Made by a program: the position numbers and the translations under genes. DNA of 64,000 nt from Polaribacter sp. HaHaR_3_91 (GTDB taxonomy: Bacteria > Bacteroidota > Bacteroidia > Flavobacteriales > Flavobacteriaceae). Positions 44,181 through 52,762 of this stretch are shown here, piece after piece. Below the pieces are notes generated by a model. That model had not been told where the DNA came from, ran no database searches, and saw only the letters and a program-made list of their open reading frames with translations. How positions within the stretch are numbered: the first letter of the stretch is position 1; each line of letters starts with the position of its first letter. The stretch lies in NCBI RefSeq assembly GCF_019278525.1, contig NZ_CP058986.1, positions 3,859,001-3,923,000 of the forward strand, in the 5' to 3' direction.

Positions 44181-45413
44181 TTAAATCTTCTCTTTTAAAT
44201 AATTCATAATTAATTTTGTTGCTCCAAGATTATCTTCAATATATCTGTTATTAATGACTCCTGTTAACTTTCTAAAGTTTTCATCCTTTTTTAGACTGAT
44301 AAGATTAGATGTAAATTCTTCTTGATTTGCAATTGAAATACAGCCACCAATTTTTACCAAATCTACGGCTTCTTTAAATTTGTCGTAATTATTACCAATC
44401 ACAACAGGAATCCCAAAAGTTGCTGGTTCTAAAATATTATGTAACCCTGTTTTTAAACCTCCACCAACATAAGCCAAATCTGCTGCGGCATAAATCTTAG
44501 TTAAAATACCAATCGTATCAATAATAAAAACTTGGTATTCAGCGAGGTTTTTATCCGCTTTAGTGGAAAATAAAACTGTTTTTTTGTTGATGGAATTCTG
44601 TAATTCTAAAATTGCATCATGTTTAATATTATGTGGAGCAATAATAAACTTCTCATCTTCTGTAGCATTATTATTTATGTAATTTACCAACAACGCTTCA
44701 TCTTCTTGCCAAGTACTTCCAGCAACAATTGTATAATTATTGTCTTTAAACTGATTGATAAAACCTAACAAATTATCTTGTTCTAATATTTTAGAAACTC
44801 TATCAAAACGAGTATCACCAGCAATGGTAACGTTTTTAAAGTTGATAGATTCTAGTAAATTTTTAGAATTTTCATCTTGTACAAAAAAGTGATGAAAAGC
44901 TTCTAAAGATTTTCTCATAAAACCTCCGTAACTCTTAAAGAACAATTGTTTTTCCCTTAAAATACCTGAAACTAAAATTGTAGGAATTTCTTTTGATTTT
45001 AATTCATTTAAAATATTTGGCCAAAATTCATATTTTACAAAAACGGCAAATTTAGGATTTACAGTTTCTACAAATTTTCTTGCTTTTGCTTTAGAATCTA
45101 AAGGTAAATAACAAATAACATCTGCTAAATTATAATCTTTTCTAATTTCATATCCCGAAGGAGAAAAAAATGTGACTAAAATTTTATATGATGGGTATTC
45201 TTTTTTAATTGCTTCTATAATTGGCCTTGCTTGTTCAAACTCGCCTAAAGAAGCTGCATGAAACCAAATAACTTCTGAATTCTTTAAGGCTAATATTTTA
45301 GAAAATGTTTGATTTCTACCAGATACAAAAAGTTTTATTTTTTTATTAAATAAAGCAATTATTGGCAGTAACAGAGCTGCTATAAAAACGACAAAGTTGT
45401 ATAAAAATTTCAT
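44181..45413 (-). CDS. waaA: 3-deoxy-D-manno-octulosonic acid (Kdo) transferase
   Basis: The enzyme transfers Kdo to lipid A in the inner membrane during lipopolysaccharide synthesis. I chose the ATG at 45413 (410 residues, MKFLYNFVVFIAALLLP, an N-terminal membrane anchor); an in-frame ATG at 45440 adds nine residues. The GT-30 N-terminal domain is visible (VIWFHAASLGEFEQARP, with the catalytic Glu region), followed by the nucleotide-binding half (AGSTWQEDEALLV, YVGGGLKTGLHNILEPATFG). It heads the long minus-strand run. A hairpin and a possible leader ORF lie upstream. Confidence 0.93.
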   Translation of the reverse strand: MKFLYNFVVFIAALLLPIIALFNKKIKLFVSGRNQTFSKILALKNSEVIWFHAASLGEFEQARPIIEAIKKEYPSYKILVTFFSPSGYEIRKDYNLADVICYLPLDSKAKARKFVETVNPKFAVFVKYEFWPNILNELKSKEIPTILVSGILREKQLFFKSYGGFMRKSLEAFHHFFVQDENSKNLLESINFKNVTIAGDTRFDRVSKILEQDNLLGFINQFKDNNYTIVAGSTWQEDEALLVNYINNNATEDEKFIIAPHNIKHDAILELQNSINKKTVLFSTKADKNLAEYQVFIIDTIGILTKIYAAADLAYVGGGLKTGLHNILEPATFGIPVVIGNNYDKFKEAVDLVKIGGCISIANQEEFTSNLISLKKDENFRKLTGVINNRYIEDNLGATKLIMNYLKEKI

Positions 45414-45464
45414 AGCCGTAAAAATACGAAATAGTAACAACTAAGCTTCTACATAATTAACTAG

Positions 45465-45495
45465 ATAAAAAAAAAAGCTACCCTAAGAGTAGCTT
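45465..45495 (-). terminator. Hairpin with T-run upstream of waaA
   Basis: On the minus strand the stem aagctac / gtagctt is followed by about ten T. It is placed 50-80 bases before the waaA ATG, past a 17-codon ORF, and not behind any long minus-strand gene. It could terminate a small transcript or attenuate waaA. Confidence 0.6.
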
Positions 45496-45522
45496 ATTTT
45501 TATTTATGAAAAATAACTATTA

Positions 45523-45576
45523 TTAATAACATTCATATTCCCCCGAAAAAAATGTTACAAGTAAATTAAATTTCAT
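45523..45576 (-). CDS. Possible 17-codon leader ORF upstream of waaA
   Basis: ATG to TAA encodes MKFNLLVTFFSGEYECY. It is directly followed by a terminator-like hairpin and then waaA. I see no clear promoter box. Such a short ORF may be chance; the placement before a terminator is the only support. Confidence 0.25.
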   Translation of the reverse strand: MKFNLLVTFFSGEYECY

Positions 45577-45819
45577 GTTAAATATACAACTATAAAATGA
45601 CTAGCAGTTGTAAACACCAAAAAAACAGCTATAATAATCTAAAAAACATGTATTTACACCCATCCCCTACTACAACAACTTGCTTTTATTCTTATTATGA
45701 AATTTATTTAATAAGCTCAATCTATACTCATTTATCACCTGAATTACCTTTATTAAAACATAAAACGATTTATTTTAGTAATCTAAAAAGCAATTAATTT
45801 ACTCGTAATAATTTCTAAA
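45577..45819. other. Intergenic stretch without recognisable gene
   Basis: This AT-rich stretch belongs to the ~470-base gap between waaA and rpmA. A 66-codon frame (45597-45797, +) has no protein-like composition and I do not accept it as a gene. No tRNA or other structured RNA was recognised. Confidence 0.5.
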
Positions 45820-45858
45820 AACAGAAACGCTCAAACATTTTCATGTTTGAGCGTTTCT
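45820..45858 (-). terminator. Terminator of the rplU-rpmA operon
   Basis: A 16-bp perfect stem (agaaacgctcaaacat / atgtttgagcgtttct) with a 4-base loop lies 24 bases past the rpmA stop and is followed by T-rich sequence on the minus strand. Confidence 0.88.
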
Positions 45859-45881
45859 AATAATTTTAAAACTTAAATAGA

Positions 45882-46142
45882 CTAAGCTTCAAATGGAGTA
45901 ATAGATACATAAGATCTGTTATCCTTTTTCTTACGGAATTCTACAACACCGTCAACTTTTGCATGTAAAGTATGATCTTTACCCATGTAAACGTTTTCTC
46001 CCGGATTGTGAGTTGTTCCTCTTTGACGAACAATAATATTTCCTGCAATTGCAGCTTGTCCTCCAAATATTTTTACTCCTAGTCGTTTCGATTCTGATTC
46101 TCTACCATTCTTCGAACTACCTACACCTTTTTTATGTGCCAT
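45882..46142 (-). CDS. rpmA: 50S ribosomal protein L27
   Basis: The protein has 86 residues of normal length: [20 protein letters not shown] followed by LGVKIFGGQ and [11 protein letters not shown]27 sits near the peptidyl transferase centre. The N-terminus starts with AHKKG directly after Met, so there is no cleaved leader as in Firmicutes. It is 40 bases downstream of rplU in the usual rplU-rpmA order and is followed by a strong terminator. Confidence 0.98.
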   Translation of the reverse strand: MAHKKGVGSSKNGRESESKRLGVKIFGGQAAIAGNIIVRQRGTTHNPGENVYMGKDHTLHAKVDGVVEFRKKKDNRSYVSITPFEA

Positions 46143-46182
46143 GTTATTGAGTTTTTATAGGTTAAAGTTAAATTTTTAGGAA

Positions 46183-46806
46183 TTATTTTTCAATACCTCC
46201 GTCTAATCTATCTTGTAATTCTTTTAATTCATCCCACTTACCTTCTGCAGCTAAACCAGCTTGTTTAGGCCAAGTAGTTGTTACTAAATGAGATAATCTA
46301 GAACTAGCTTCAGTTAAGATTTCACTCAATTTTGCTGGATCTGCTTTTGCTACTTTTGCAAAAGTATCTAAACCTGCATTAACTAAAGCTTCTGCAGCTT
46401 TAGGTCCTGCACCTTCAATTTTCTTTAAGTCGTCTGCTTTTGCAGATTTCTTTGGAGCAGCTTTAGTTGCCTTAGGAGCAGCTTTTGTGCTACCAGAAGC
46501 AGCAATAGATTCAATAAGAATCTCGCTTAAAAATTGTCTGTGTCCGTTTTTCTTAATGTAACCTTTTCTTCTTTTCTTCTTGAAAACGATTACTTTATCA
46601 CCTTTTAAGTGACTTAAAATTTGAGCTGTTACTGAAGCTCCTTCTATAGCTGGGGCGCCAATAGTTACATTTCCTTTTTCATCAAGTAAAAGAACGTTAT
46701 CAAAAGTAACTTTTGATCCTACTTCTCCTTGTAAACGGTGAACGTATACTTTTTGGTCTTTTGCAACTTTAAACTGCTGCCCTGCCATCTCTACGATTGC
46801 GTACAT
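46183..46806 (-). CDS. rplU: 50S ribosomal protein L21 with C-terminal helix-hairpin-helix extension
   Basis: The first ~103 residues are a normal L21 ([36 protein letters not shown]). A basic Ala/Lys linker (about 107-128) leads to a ~75-residue extension with a helix-hairpin-helix ([20 protein letters not shown]) and an acidic helical tail. The total is 207 residues, twice the usual. Such extensions occur in Bacteroidota L21 and might bind rRNA or DNA; the role is unknown. A TATATTTG promoter box lies upstream. Confidence 0.96.
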   Translation of the reverse strand: MYAIVEMAGQQFKVAKDQKVYVHRLQGEVGSKVTFDNVLLLDEKGNVTIGAPAIEGASVTAQILSHLKGDKVIVFKKKRRKGYIKKNGHRQFLSEILIESIAASGSTKAAPKATKAAPKKSAKADDLKKIEGAGPKAAEALVNAGLDTFAKVAKADPAKLSEILTEASSRLSHLVTTTWPKQAGLAAEGKWDELKELQDRLDGGIEK

Positions 46807-46866
46807 ACTATTTGTTTTGCGTTTATTACTAATTATTTGTGCACAATCCTAATGAAAATGCGGGTG

Positions 46867-46874
46867 CAAATATA
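46867..46874 (-). promoter_or_regulatory. -7 box of rplU-rpmA
   Basis: TATATTTG on the minus strand matches TAnnTTTG exactly, 60 bases before the rplU ATG. Confidence 0.55.
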
Positions 46875-46974
46875 CATCTTTTTTAATACTCTACAATATC
46901 TTTTAATAAAAAATAATCACATCAAAATCAAGTAAATAAAACCTTATTCACTAAGAATTCTATAATTAAATTTT

Positions 46975-46982
46975 TATTTTTG
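46975..46982 (+). promoter_or_regulatory. -7 box of the M16 peptidase operon
   Basis: TATTTTTG matches TAnnTTTG, 90 bases before the first M16 ATG. Confidence 0.4.
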
Positions 46983-47072
46983 GTAGATCTATAAAATGTT
47001 TGAATAAATACTGTAACATATTTAAGGTGCCAGCGTCAAACAAATATCAATTAATAACTTAAAAATTAATAC

Positions 47073-48383
47073 ATGAAGAAAAGTATTTTATCTCTTACTT
47101 CTGCTTTTTTAATCGCATTTTCTATAAATGCACAACAAGTAGAATTTGAAGAGTATGACTTAAATAACGGAATGCACGTTATTTTACATCAAGACAAATC
47201 TGCACCCGTAGTTACAACTGCAGTAATGTACCATGTTGGTGCAAAAGACGAACAACCAGACAGAACTGGTATGGCTCACTTTTTTGAACATTTGTTATTT
47301 GAAGGAACAGAAAATATTGATAAAGGAGAATGGTTTAAAATAGTTGCGGCAAATGGTGGAAAAAACAATGCCAATACAACTGATGATAGAACTTATTATT
47401 ATGAAATATTTCCTTCTAACAATCTAGAATTAGGTTTATGGATGGAATCTGAGCGTTTATTACATCCTATTATTGGTCAAGATGGTGTAGATACTCAAAA
47501 CGAAGTTGTAAAAGAAGAAAAAAGATTAAGAGTAGATAACCAACCTTATTCTCGTTTTTTAGAATATGTAAAAAAAGAAATCTTTAAAAAACATCCATAT
47601 AAAGGAACAACAATTGGAGAAATGCAACACTTAGATGATGCTACTTTAGAAGATTTTTTAGCATTTAATAAAAAATTCTATGTACCAAATAATGCAACTT
47701 TAGTTGTTGCAGGAGACATTGACGTTGCAAATGCAAAAAGTTTAATTGAAGCTTATTTTGGACCAATTCCTCGTGGAGCAGATATTGAAAGAACTGTAAT
47801 AGAAGAAGAACCTATTACTGCACCAATAGCAGCAAAAGGTTACGACCCTAACATTCAAATTCCAGCGATTATGACAGCGTACAGAACGCCGTCTATGAAA
47901 ACAAAAGATTCTAGAGTATTAGATATGATTTCTTCTTATTTAAGTACAGGAAAAAGTTCTGTGTTATATAAAAAGTTAGTAGATACTAAAAAAATGGCAT
48001 TACAAGCTGGTGCTATTAACTTAAGTCAAGAAGATTACGGAACGTATATTATTTTTGGATTACCACAAGGTGATACTAAATTAGCAGACATAGTTACAGA
48101 AATTGATGAAGAAATTGTAACGTTACAAACAGAATTAATTTCAGAAAAAACATACCAAAAACTTCAAAATCAATTCGAAAATCAATTTGTAAACTCTAAC
48201 TCTAGTGTAGAGGGAATTGCAAACTCTTTGGCACGATACAATGTATTATACGGAGATACAAATTTAATTAATACAGAAATTGAAATTTATCGTTCTATTA
48301 CTCGTGAAGATATTAGAGAAGTTGCTAAAAAATATCTAAACCCAAATCAAAGAGTAACTTTAGAATATTTACCTAAAAAATAA
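47073..48383 (+). CDS. M16-family zinc peptidase (active subunit)
   Basis: The protein has 436 residues with a signal peptide (about 1-20, cleaved near NAQQ). The inverted zinc motif HFFEH (His69, Glu72, His73) and the downstream Glu in NEVVKEEKR show an active pitrilysin-type site. Two M16 half-domains are present (about 25-225 and 230-430). It is exported to the periplasm or beyond. The next gene, 20 bases downstream, encodes a larger M16 protein without the zinc motif, so the two probably form a heterodimer. Confidence 0.94.
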   Translation: MKKSILSLTSAFLIAFSINAQQVEFEEYDLNNGMHVILHQDKSAPVVTTAVMYHVGAKDEQPDRTGMAHFFEHLLFEGTENIDKGEWFKIVAANGGKNNANTTDDRTYYYEIFPSNNLELGLWMESERLLHPIIGQDGVDTQNEVVKEEKRLRVDNQPYSRFLEYVKKEIFKKHPYKGTTIGEMQHLDDATLEDFLAFNKKFYVPNNATLVVAGDIDVANAKSLIEAYFGPIPRGADIERTVIEEEPITAPIAAKGYDPNIQIPAIMTAYRTPSMKTKDSRVLDMISSYLSTGKSSVLYKKLVDTKKMALQAGAINLSQEDYGTYIIFGLPQGDTKLADIVTEIDEEIVTLQTELISEKTYQKLQNQFENQFVNSNSSVEGIANSLARYNVLYGDTNLINTEIEIYRSITREDIREVAKKYLNPNQRVTLEYLPKK

Positions 48384-48402
48384 TTAACAAAAGACATATA
48401 CA

Positions 48403-50451
48403 ATGAAAAAACAGATAATATCACTTATCGCACTTATAGCAATGTCTTTTGCTACAACTGCACAAATAGATAGAAGCCAACAACCTAAACCAGGACCAGC
48501 ACCAAAGGTTCAATTAGGTAAATCAGAAAAATTTACTTTATCAAATGGCTTACAAGTAATTATGGTAGAAAACCATAAATTACCAAGAGCATCTGCTAGT
48601 TTAACTATAGACAACAAACCTGTTGTAGAGGGAGACAAGGCAGGAGTTTCTAGCATAATGGGAAGTTTATTAGGAAGAGGAACAAAAAATATTACCAAAG
48701 ATGAATTTAATGAGAAAGTAGATTTCTTAGGAGCTGGAGTTAATTTTTACAGTTCTGGTGCTTCTGCAAGGTCATTAACAAAATATTTCCCGGAGATATT
48801 AGAATTAATGGCAGACGGAGTTATAAACTCTCAATTTACGCAAGAAGAATTCGATAAAGAAATTAAAATTACTTTAGACGGATTAAAATCTGACGAAAAA
48901 AATGTTACTAGTACTGCAAGAAGAGTAGAAAGCGCTTTATTGTATGGTAAAAACCATCCTTATGGAGAGTTTATCTCTAAAGAAACTGTAAACAACATTA
49001 CTTTAGATGATGTTAAAACTAACTACAATACTTATTATAAGCCAAACAATGCTTATTTAATTATTGTTGGAGACATCAATATAAAAGCTACTAAAAAATT
49101 AGTAAAAAGTTTATTCAAAAAATGGGTAAAAAGTGATATTCCAGAAGTTACTTTCAAAAAACCAGAGAATGTTTCTAAAACAGAAATCAATTTTATCAAT
49201 ATGCCAAACGCAGTGCAATCAGAAGTTGTAGTTGCTAACAATATCGATTTAAAATTAGGCGACAAAGATTATTATGCAGCTTTATTAGCAAGCAATATTC
49301 TTGGTGGTGGTGGAACTGCACGTTTATTTATGAATTTACGTGAAGACAAAGGATACACTTATGGTTCTTATTCTAGCCTTAGACAGAGTAAAGTAGCGGC
49401 AACTTTTAGAGCATCTGCAAGTGTTCGTAACGTAGTTACAGACAGTTCTATAGTAGAAATTAAAAAGGAAATCGATAAAATTCGTACTGAAAAAGTTACC
49501 GAAGAAGAATTAAAAAATGCAAAAGCACAATATGTTGGTAACTTTGTTATAGATGTACAAAAACCTGCAACTGCGGCTAGTTTTGCTTTAAATATTGCTC
49601 GTTATAATTTACCAACAGATTTTTACGAAAACTATTTAACTAACATAAATGCTGTTACTGCAGAAGATGTTCAAAATGCAGCTTTAAAATACTTTAAAAG
49701 TGATGAAGCTCGTATAATTGTTACTGGTAAAGCAATTGATGTTTTAGATAATTTAGAAAAAACAGGGTACACCATCAACTACTTTGATAAAAATGGTAAT
49801 GCTACTGAAAAGCCAGAGATGACTATAGCAATTCCAGAAGGCGTTACTGCAAGTTCTGTTATTGATTCTTACATTGATGCTATTGGAGGAGAAGATAAAT
49901 TGATGGCAATTGAATCTGTGTCAATTACTTCTGCGGCAAAAGTACAAGGAATGGATATTTCTTTAGTAACAAAAACTGCTGCACCTAATAAAAGTGTTGT
50001 TATTGTTTCTGGAATGGGACAAGTTTTACAAAAAATGGTTTTTGATGGTGAAACAGGATACCAAGAAGCACGAGGTAACAAAAAAGAAATGACAGCAGAA
50101 GAAATTACAAAATCAAAAGCTAAAAATACAATTATAGGAGAATTAGCATATAAAGAAGGAGAACTTTTAAGAATTGAACCTTTAGAAGGCACCAAAGCTT
50201 ACGTTATTAAATATGATGATAAAGAAATATTTTTTGATATAAAATCTGGATTAAAATTACAAGAAGTTCAAGTTGTAAAAACTCCAGATGGAAAAGAAGT
50301 AAGAGTACCTTCTACTTTTTCTAATTACAAAGAAGTAAAGGGTGTCAAATTTCCATTTTCAATGGGACAAAAAATGGGACCTATGGATATAAAATTTGAG
50401 GTTACAGAAATTAAAATTAACGAAGGTGTTACTGACGAAGATTTTAAATAA
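48403..50451 (+). CDS. M16-family protein without zinc motif, with LolA-like tail
   Basis: The protein has 682 residues with a signal peptide (about 1-20). The M16 fold covers about 35-460 (LSNGLQVIMVENHKLPRASA, GGGTARLFMNLREDKGYTYG), but the place of HxxEH reads GVSSIMGSLLGRGT, so this subunit is not catalytic. The R/Y pair (RLFMNLREDKGYTYG) that helps bind substrate in inactive partners is kept. Residues ~480-682 (DAIGGEDKLMAIESVSITSA onwards) are a beta-rich domain like LolA/LolB-type lipoprotein-binding folds. It works with the active M16 upstream. Confidence 0.92.
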   Translation: MKKQIISLIALIAMSFATTAQIDRSQQPKPGPAPKVQLGKSEKFTLSNGLQVIMVENHKLPRASASLTIDNKPVVEGDKAGVSSIMGSLLGRGTKNITKDEFNEKVDFLGAGVNFYSSGASARSLTKYFPEILELMADGVINSQFTQEEFDKEIKITLDGLKSDEKNVTSTARRVESALLYGKNHPYGEFISKETVNNITLDDVKTNYNTYYKPNNAYLIIVGDINIKATKKLVKSLFKKWVKSDIPEVTFKKPENVSKTEINFINMPNAVQSEVVVANNIDLKLGDKDYYAALLASNILGGGGTARLFMNLREDKGYTYGSYSSLRQSKVAATFRASASVRNVVTDSSIVEIKKEIDKIRTEKVTEEELKNAKAQYVGNFVIDVQKPATAASFALNIARYNLPTDFYENYLTNINAVTAEDVQNAALKYFKSDEARIIVTGKAIDVLDNLEKTGYTINYFDKNGNATEKPEMTIAIPEGVTASSVIDSYIDAIGGEDKLMAIESVSITSAAKVQGMDISLVTKTAAPNKSVVIVSGMGQVLQKMVFDGETGYQEARGNKKEMTAEEITKSKAKNTIIGELAYKEGELLRIEPLEGTKAYVIKYDDKEIFFDIKSGLKLQEVQVVKTPDGKEVRVPSTFSNYKEVKGVKFPFSMGQKMGPMDIKFEVTEIKINEGVTDEDFK

Positions 50452-50470
50452 GCTACTTTAAAAAAGTATA

Positions 50471-50504
50471 AAAGGTTGAAGATTTCGGTTTTCAACCTTT
50501 TTTT
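50471..50504 (+). terminator. Terminator of the M16 operon
   Basis: The stem aaaggttgaa / ttcaaccttt has a ten-base loop and ends in a T-run. Confidence 0.82.
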
Positions 50505-50558
50505 ATTTAAAATTAGTACAAAAATCTATAAAAATTTAAAAGTCAAGGCTTTTATTAA

Positions 50559-50566
50559 TAAATTTG
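50559..50566 (+). promoter_or_regulatory. -7 box of the heavy-metal lipoprotein gene
   Basis: TAAATTTG matches the consensus, 25 bases before the ATG. Confidence 0.45.
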
Positions 50567-50591
50567 TAAAATAATTTTATAACTTATAATA

Positions 50592-51080
50592 ATGAAAATT
50601 CAAAAAATATTATTTTCTTTCGCACTTGCTTGTTTCCTTTTAATAGGATGTAAAAGTGAAGTTAAAAAAGAAAAACTACCCGTACAAAAAGAGAACGTTT
50701 CTTTAGCTATCTCTGGTATGACTTGCGAAATTGGTTGTGCTAAAACGATTCAATCTAAATTATCTAAAAAAGAAGGTGTTATAGATGCTAAAGTTGTTTT
50801 TACAGATAGCATTGCAAACATTGCCTTTGATGCAAACACAACTTCTAAAGAAGATTTAGTTGCTTTTGTTAGCGGTATTGCTGGCGGAGAACTTTATAAA
50901 GCTTCTATTGCTCCTAAAAAAGTAGCACATACTTGTACAGAAGATTGTAAAGAAACTTGCCAAAACAAAACTACTACTACAGCAGCAGAGAAAGCTTGTT
51001 GCTCTGTTAATGAAGATGGAACAACCTTTTGTAAAGAAGACTGTAAAATGGCTTGTTGTGCAGACAAAATAGCAGCATAA
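50592..51080 (+). CDS. HMA-domain lipoprotein with Cys-rich tail
   Basis: The protein has 162 residues with lipobox Cys20 (LLIGCKS). A heavy-metal-associated domain covers about 35-105. Its metal loop reads GMTCEIGC (Cys45, Cys49), a CxxxC in place of the usual CxxC. After it, the tail (about 112-160) holds nine Cys in pairs and CxxxC patterns (CTEDCKETC, ACC, CKEDCKMACC). It may bind soft metals such as Cu, Zn or Hg outside the inner membrane. It is a single gene between terminators, so the partner is not known. Confidence 0.88.
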   Translation: MKIQKILFSFALACFLLIGCKSEVKKEKLPVQKENVSLAISGMTCEIGCAKTIQSKLSKKEGVIDAKVVFTDSIANIAFDANTTSKEDLVAFVSGIAGGELYKASIAPKKVAHTCTEDCKETCQNKTTTTAAEKACCSVNEDGTTFCKEDCKMACCADKIAA

Positions 51081-51102
51081 CACTTATTTTAAAAGCAAAA
51101 AA

Positions 51103-51137
51103 AAGCTGAATCTCAATTGAGATTCAGCTTTTTTTTT
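51103..51137. terminator. Bidirectional terminator
   Basis: The perfect palindrome aagctgaatctcaa / ttgagattcagctt has A- and T-runs on its two sides and lies between the convergent HMA gene and glyS. Confidence 0.88.
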
Positions 51138-51150
51138 GCTTAAAATTTAA

Positions 51151-52692
51151 TTACATTTTCTGTAACCAAGTTTTTACATCTACTTCTGCTTTAATAATTT
51201 CTTTTAAATCGGCTATTGCAACACGTTTTTGCTCCATAGTATCTCTATGTCTTATAGTAACACATTTATCTTCTAAAGTGTCATGATCTACAGTAATACA
51301 AAATGGTGTTCCTGCTGCATCCTGACGTCTATAACGTTTACCAACGGCATCTTTTTCATCGTAAAAAACGTTGAAATCCCATTTTAAATCGTCCATAATT
51401 TCACGCGCTACTTCTGGCAAACCATCCTTTTTAACTAAAGGAAAGATAGCTGCTTTAAAAGGCGCTAAGACTGCAGGTAATTTTAAAACAGTTCTTGTAG
51501 TTCCATTTTCTAACGCTTCCTCTTGTAAAGAGTTAGAAAAAACCGCCAAAAACATTCTATCTAAACCAATAGAAGTTTCTACTACATAAGGTGTGTAACT
51601 TTTATTTTCTTCATGATCGAAATACTGTAATTTCTTACCAGAAAATTCTTCATGCGCTTTTAAATCGAAATCTGTACGAGAATGAATACCTTCTAATTCT
51701 TTAAATCCGAAAGGGAAGTTAAATTCAATATCTGCTGCTGCATCTGCATAATGAGCTAATTTATCGTGGTCATGAAAGCGGTAGTTCTCCGCTCCCATTC
51801 CTAAAGATAAATGCCATTTTAAACGTGTTTCTTTCCAAGCATCATACCATTCTTTTTGAGTTCCTGGTTTTACAAAAAATTGCATTTCCATTTGTTCAAA
51901 CTCACGCATTCTAAAAATAAATTGTCTTGCAACAATCTCATTTCTAAAAGCCTTACCGGTTTGTGCAATTCCGAAAGGAATTTTCATTCTACCCGTTTTT
52001 TGCACGTTTAAGAAATTTACAAAAATTCCTTGTGCAGTTTCTGGACGCAAATATAAATCCATTGCAGTTTCTGCAGAAGCACCTAATTTAGTACCAAACA
52101 TTAAATTAAACTGTTTTACATCCGTCCAATTTCTAGAACCTGTTAAAGGATCTGCAATTTCTAACTCTTCAATTAATAACTTTACGTCAGCTAAGTCTTC
52201 TTTTTCTAAAGAAGAACCCATTCTTGCTAAAATTGTATTTATTTTTTCTTGATACCCAACAACTCTTCCATTGGTCGCTAAAAATTCTTCTTTATTAAAA
52301 GCATCACCAAAACGTTTTTCTGCTTTAGCAACTTCTTTATTTATTTTACCTTCAATTTTAGCACAATATTCTTCAATTAAAACATCAGCTCTGTAACGTT
52401 TTTTAGAATCTTTGTTATCAATTAATGGATCGTTAAAAGCATCTACGTGTCCAGAAGCTTTCCAAGTTGTAGGATGCATTAATATTGAAGCATCTATACC
52501 TACAATGTTTTCGTGCATTTGCACCATTGCTTTCCACCAATAATCTCTAATATTTTTCTTTAGCTCAACTCCGTTTTGAGCATAATCGTAAACCGCACTT
52601 AATCCGTCATAAATTTCAGAAGACTGAAAAACATAACCATATTCTTTAGCGTGCGATAATACTTTCTTAAATTGATCTTCTTGTTTTGCCAT
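51151..52692 (-). CDS. glyS: Glycine-tRNA ligase, dimeric (eukaryote/archaeal type)
   Basis: The protein has 513 residues and is a single-chain class II synthetase, not the alpha/beta type of many bacteria. The motifs include RPETAQGIFVNFLNVQ (motif 2 region), KAFRNEIVARQFIFRMREFE, and GLDRMFLAVF (motif 3), with a C-terminal anticodon-binding domain (LAPFKAAIFPLVKKDGLPEV). The N-terminal insert lacks a clear zinc site. A TATTTTTG box lies just before the ATG. The gene diverges from the DUF3857 protein gene by 70 bases. Confidence 0.97.
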   Translation of the reverse strand: MAKQEDQFKKVLSHAKEYGYVFQSSEIYDGLSAVYDYAQNGVELKKNIRDYWWKAMVQMHENIVGIDASILMHPTTWKASGHVDAFNDPLIDNKDSKKRYRADVLIEEYCAKIEGKINKEVAKAEKRFGDAFNKEEFLATNGRVVGYQEKINTILARMGSSLEKEDLADVKLLIEELEIADPLTGSRNWTDVKQFNLMFGTKLGASAETAMDLYLRPETAQGIFVNFLNVQKTGRMKIPFGIAQTGKAFRNEIVARQFIFRMREFEQMEMQFFVKPGTQKEWYDAWKETRLKWHLSLGMGAENYRFHDHDKLAHYADAAADIEFNFPFGFKELEGIHSRTDFDLKAHEEFSGKKLQYFDHEENKSYTPYVVETSIGLDRMFLAVFSNSLQEEALENGTTRTVLKLPAVLAPFKAAIFPLVKKDGLPEVAREIMDDLKWDFNVFYDEKDAVGKRYRRQDAAGTPFCITVDHDTLEDKCVTIRHRDTMEQKRVAIADLKEIIKAEVDVKTWLQKM

Positions 52693-52696
52693 AAAG

Positions 52697-52704
52697 CAAA
52701 AATA
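52697..52704 (-). promoter_or_regulatory. -7 box of glyS
   Basis: TATTTTTG on the minus strand fits the consensus and ends four bases before the ATG, giving a nearly leaderless transcript. Confidence 0.4.
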
Positions 52705-52738
52705 AATTATTTATATCAATTTTTTATATATTAAAAAT

Positions 52739-52746
52739 TACTTTTG
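52739..52746 (+). promoter_or_regulatory. -7 box of the DUF3857 gene
   Basis: TACTTTTG fits the consensus, 16 bases before the ATG; the divergent glyS box lies 34 bases away. Confidence 0.45.
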
Positions 52747-52762
52747 TTAAAACTTTTATAAC

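Noticed and set aside
38421..45413. Horizontal transfer or genomic island around the Moco genes
   Set aside because: Base composition and codon use look like the neighbours, and no integrase, tRNA or repeat boundary is present.
45597..45797. 66-codon plus-strand frame in the gap between waaA and rpmA
   Set aside because: Its composition (Thr/Tyr/Ser-rich, no hydrophobic pattern, no promoter or repeatable start signal) does not look like a protein and the gap is AT-rich.
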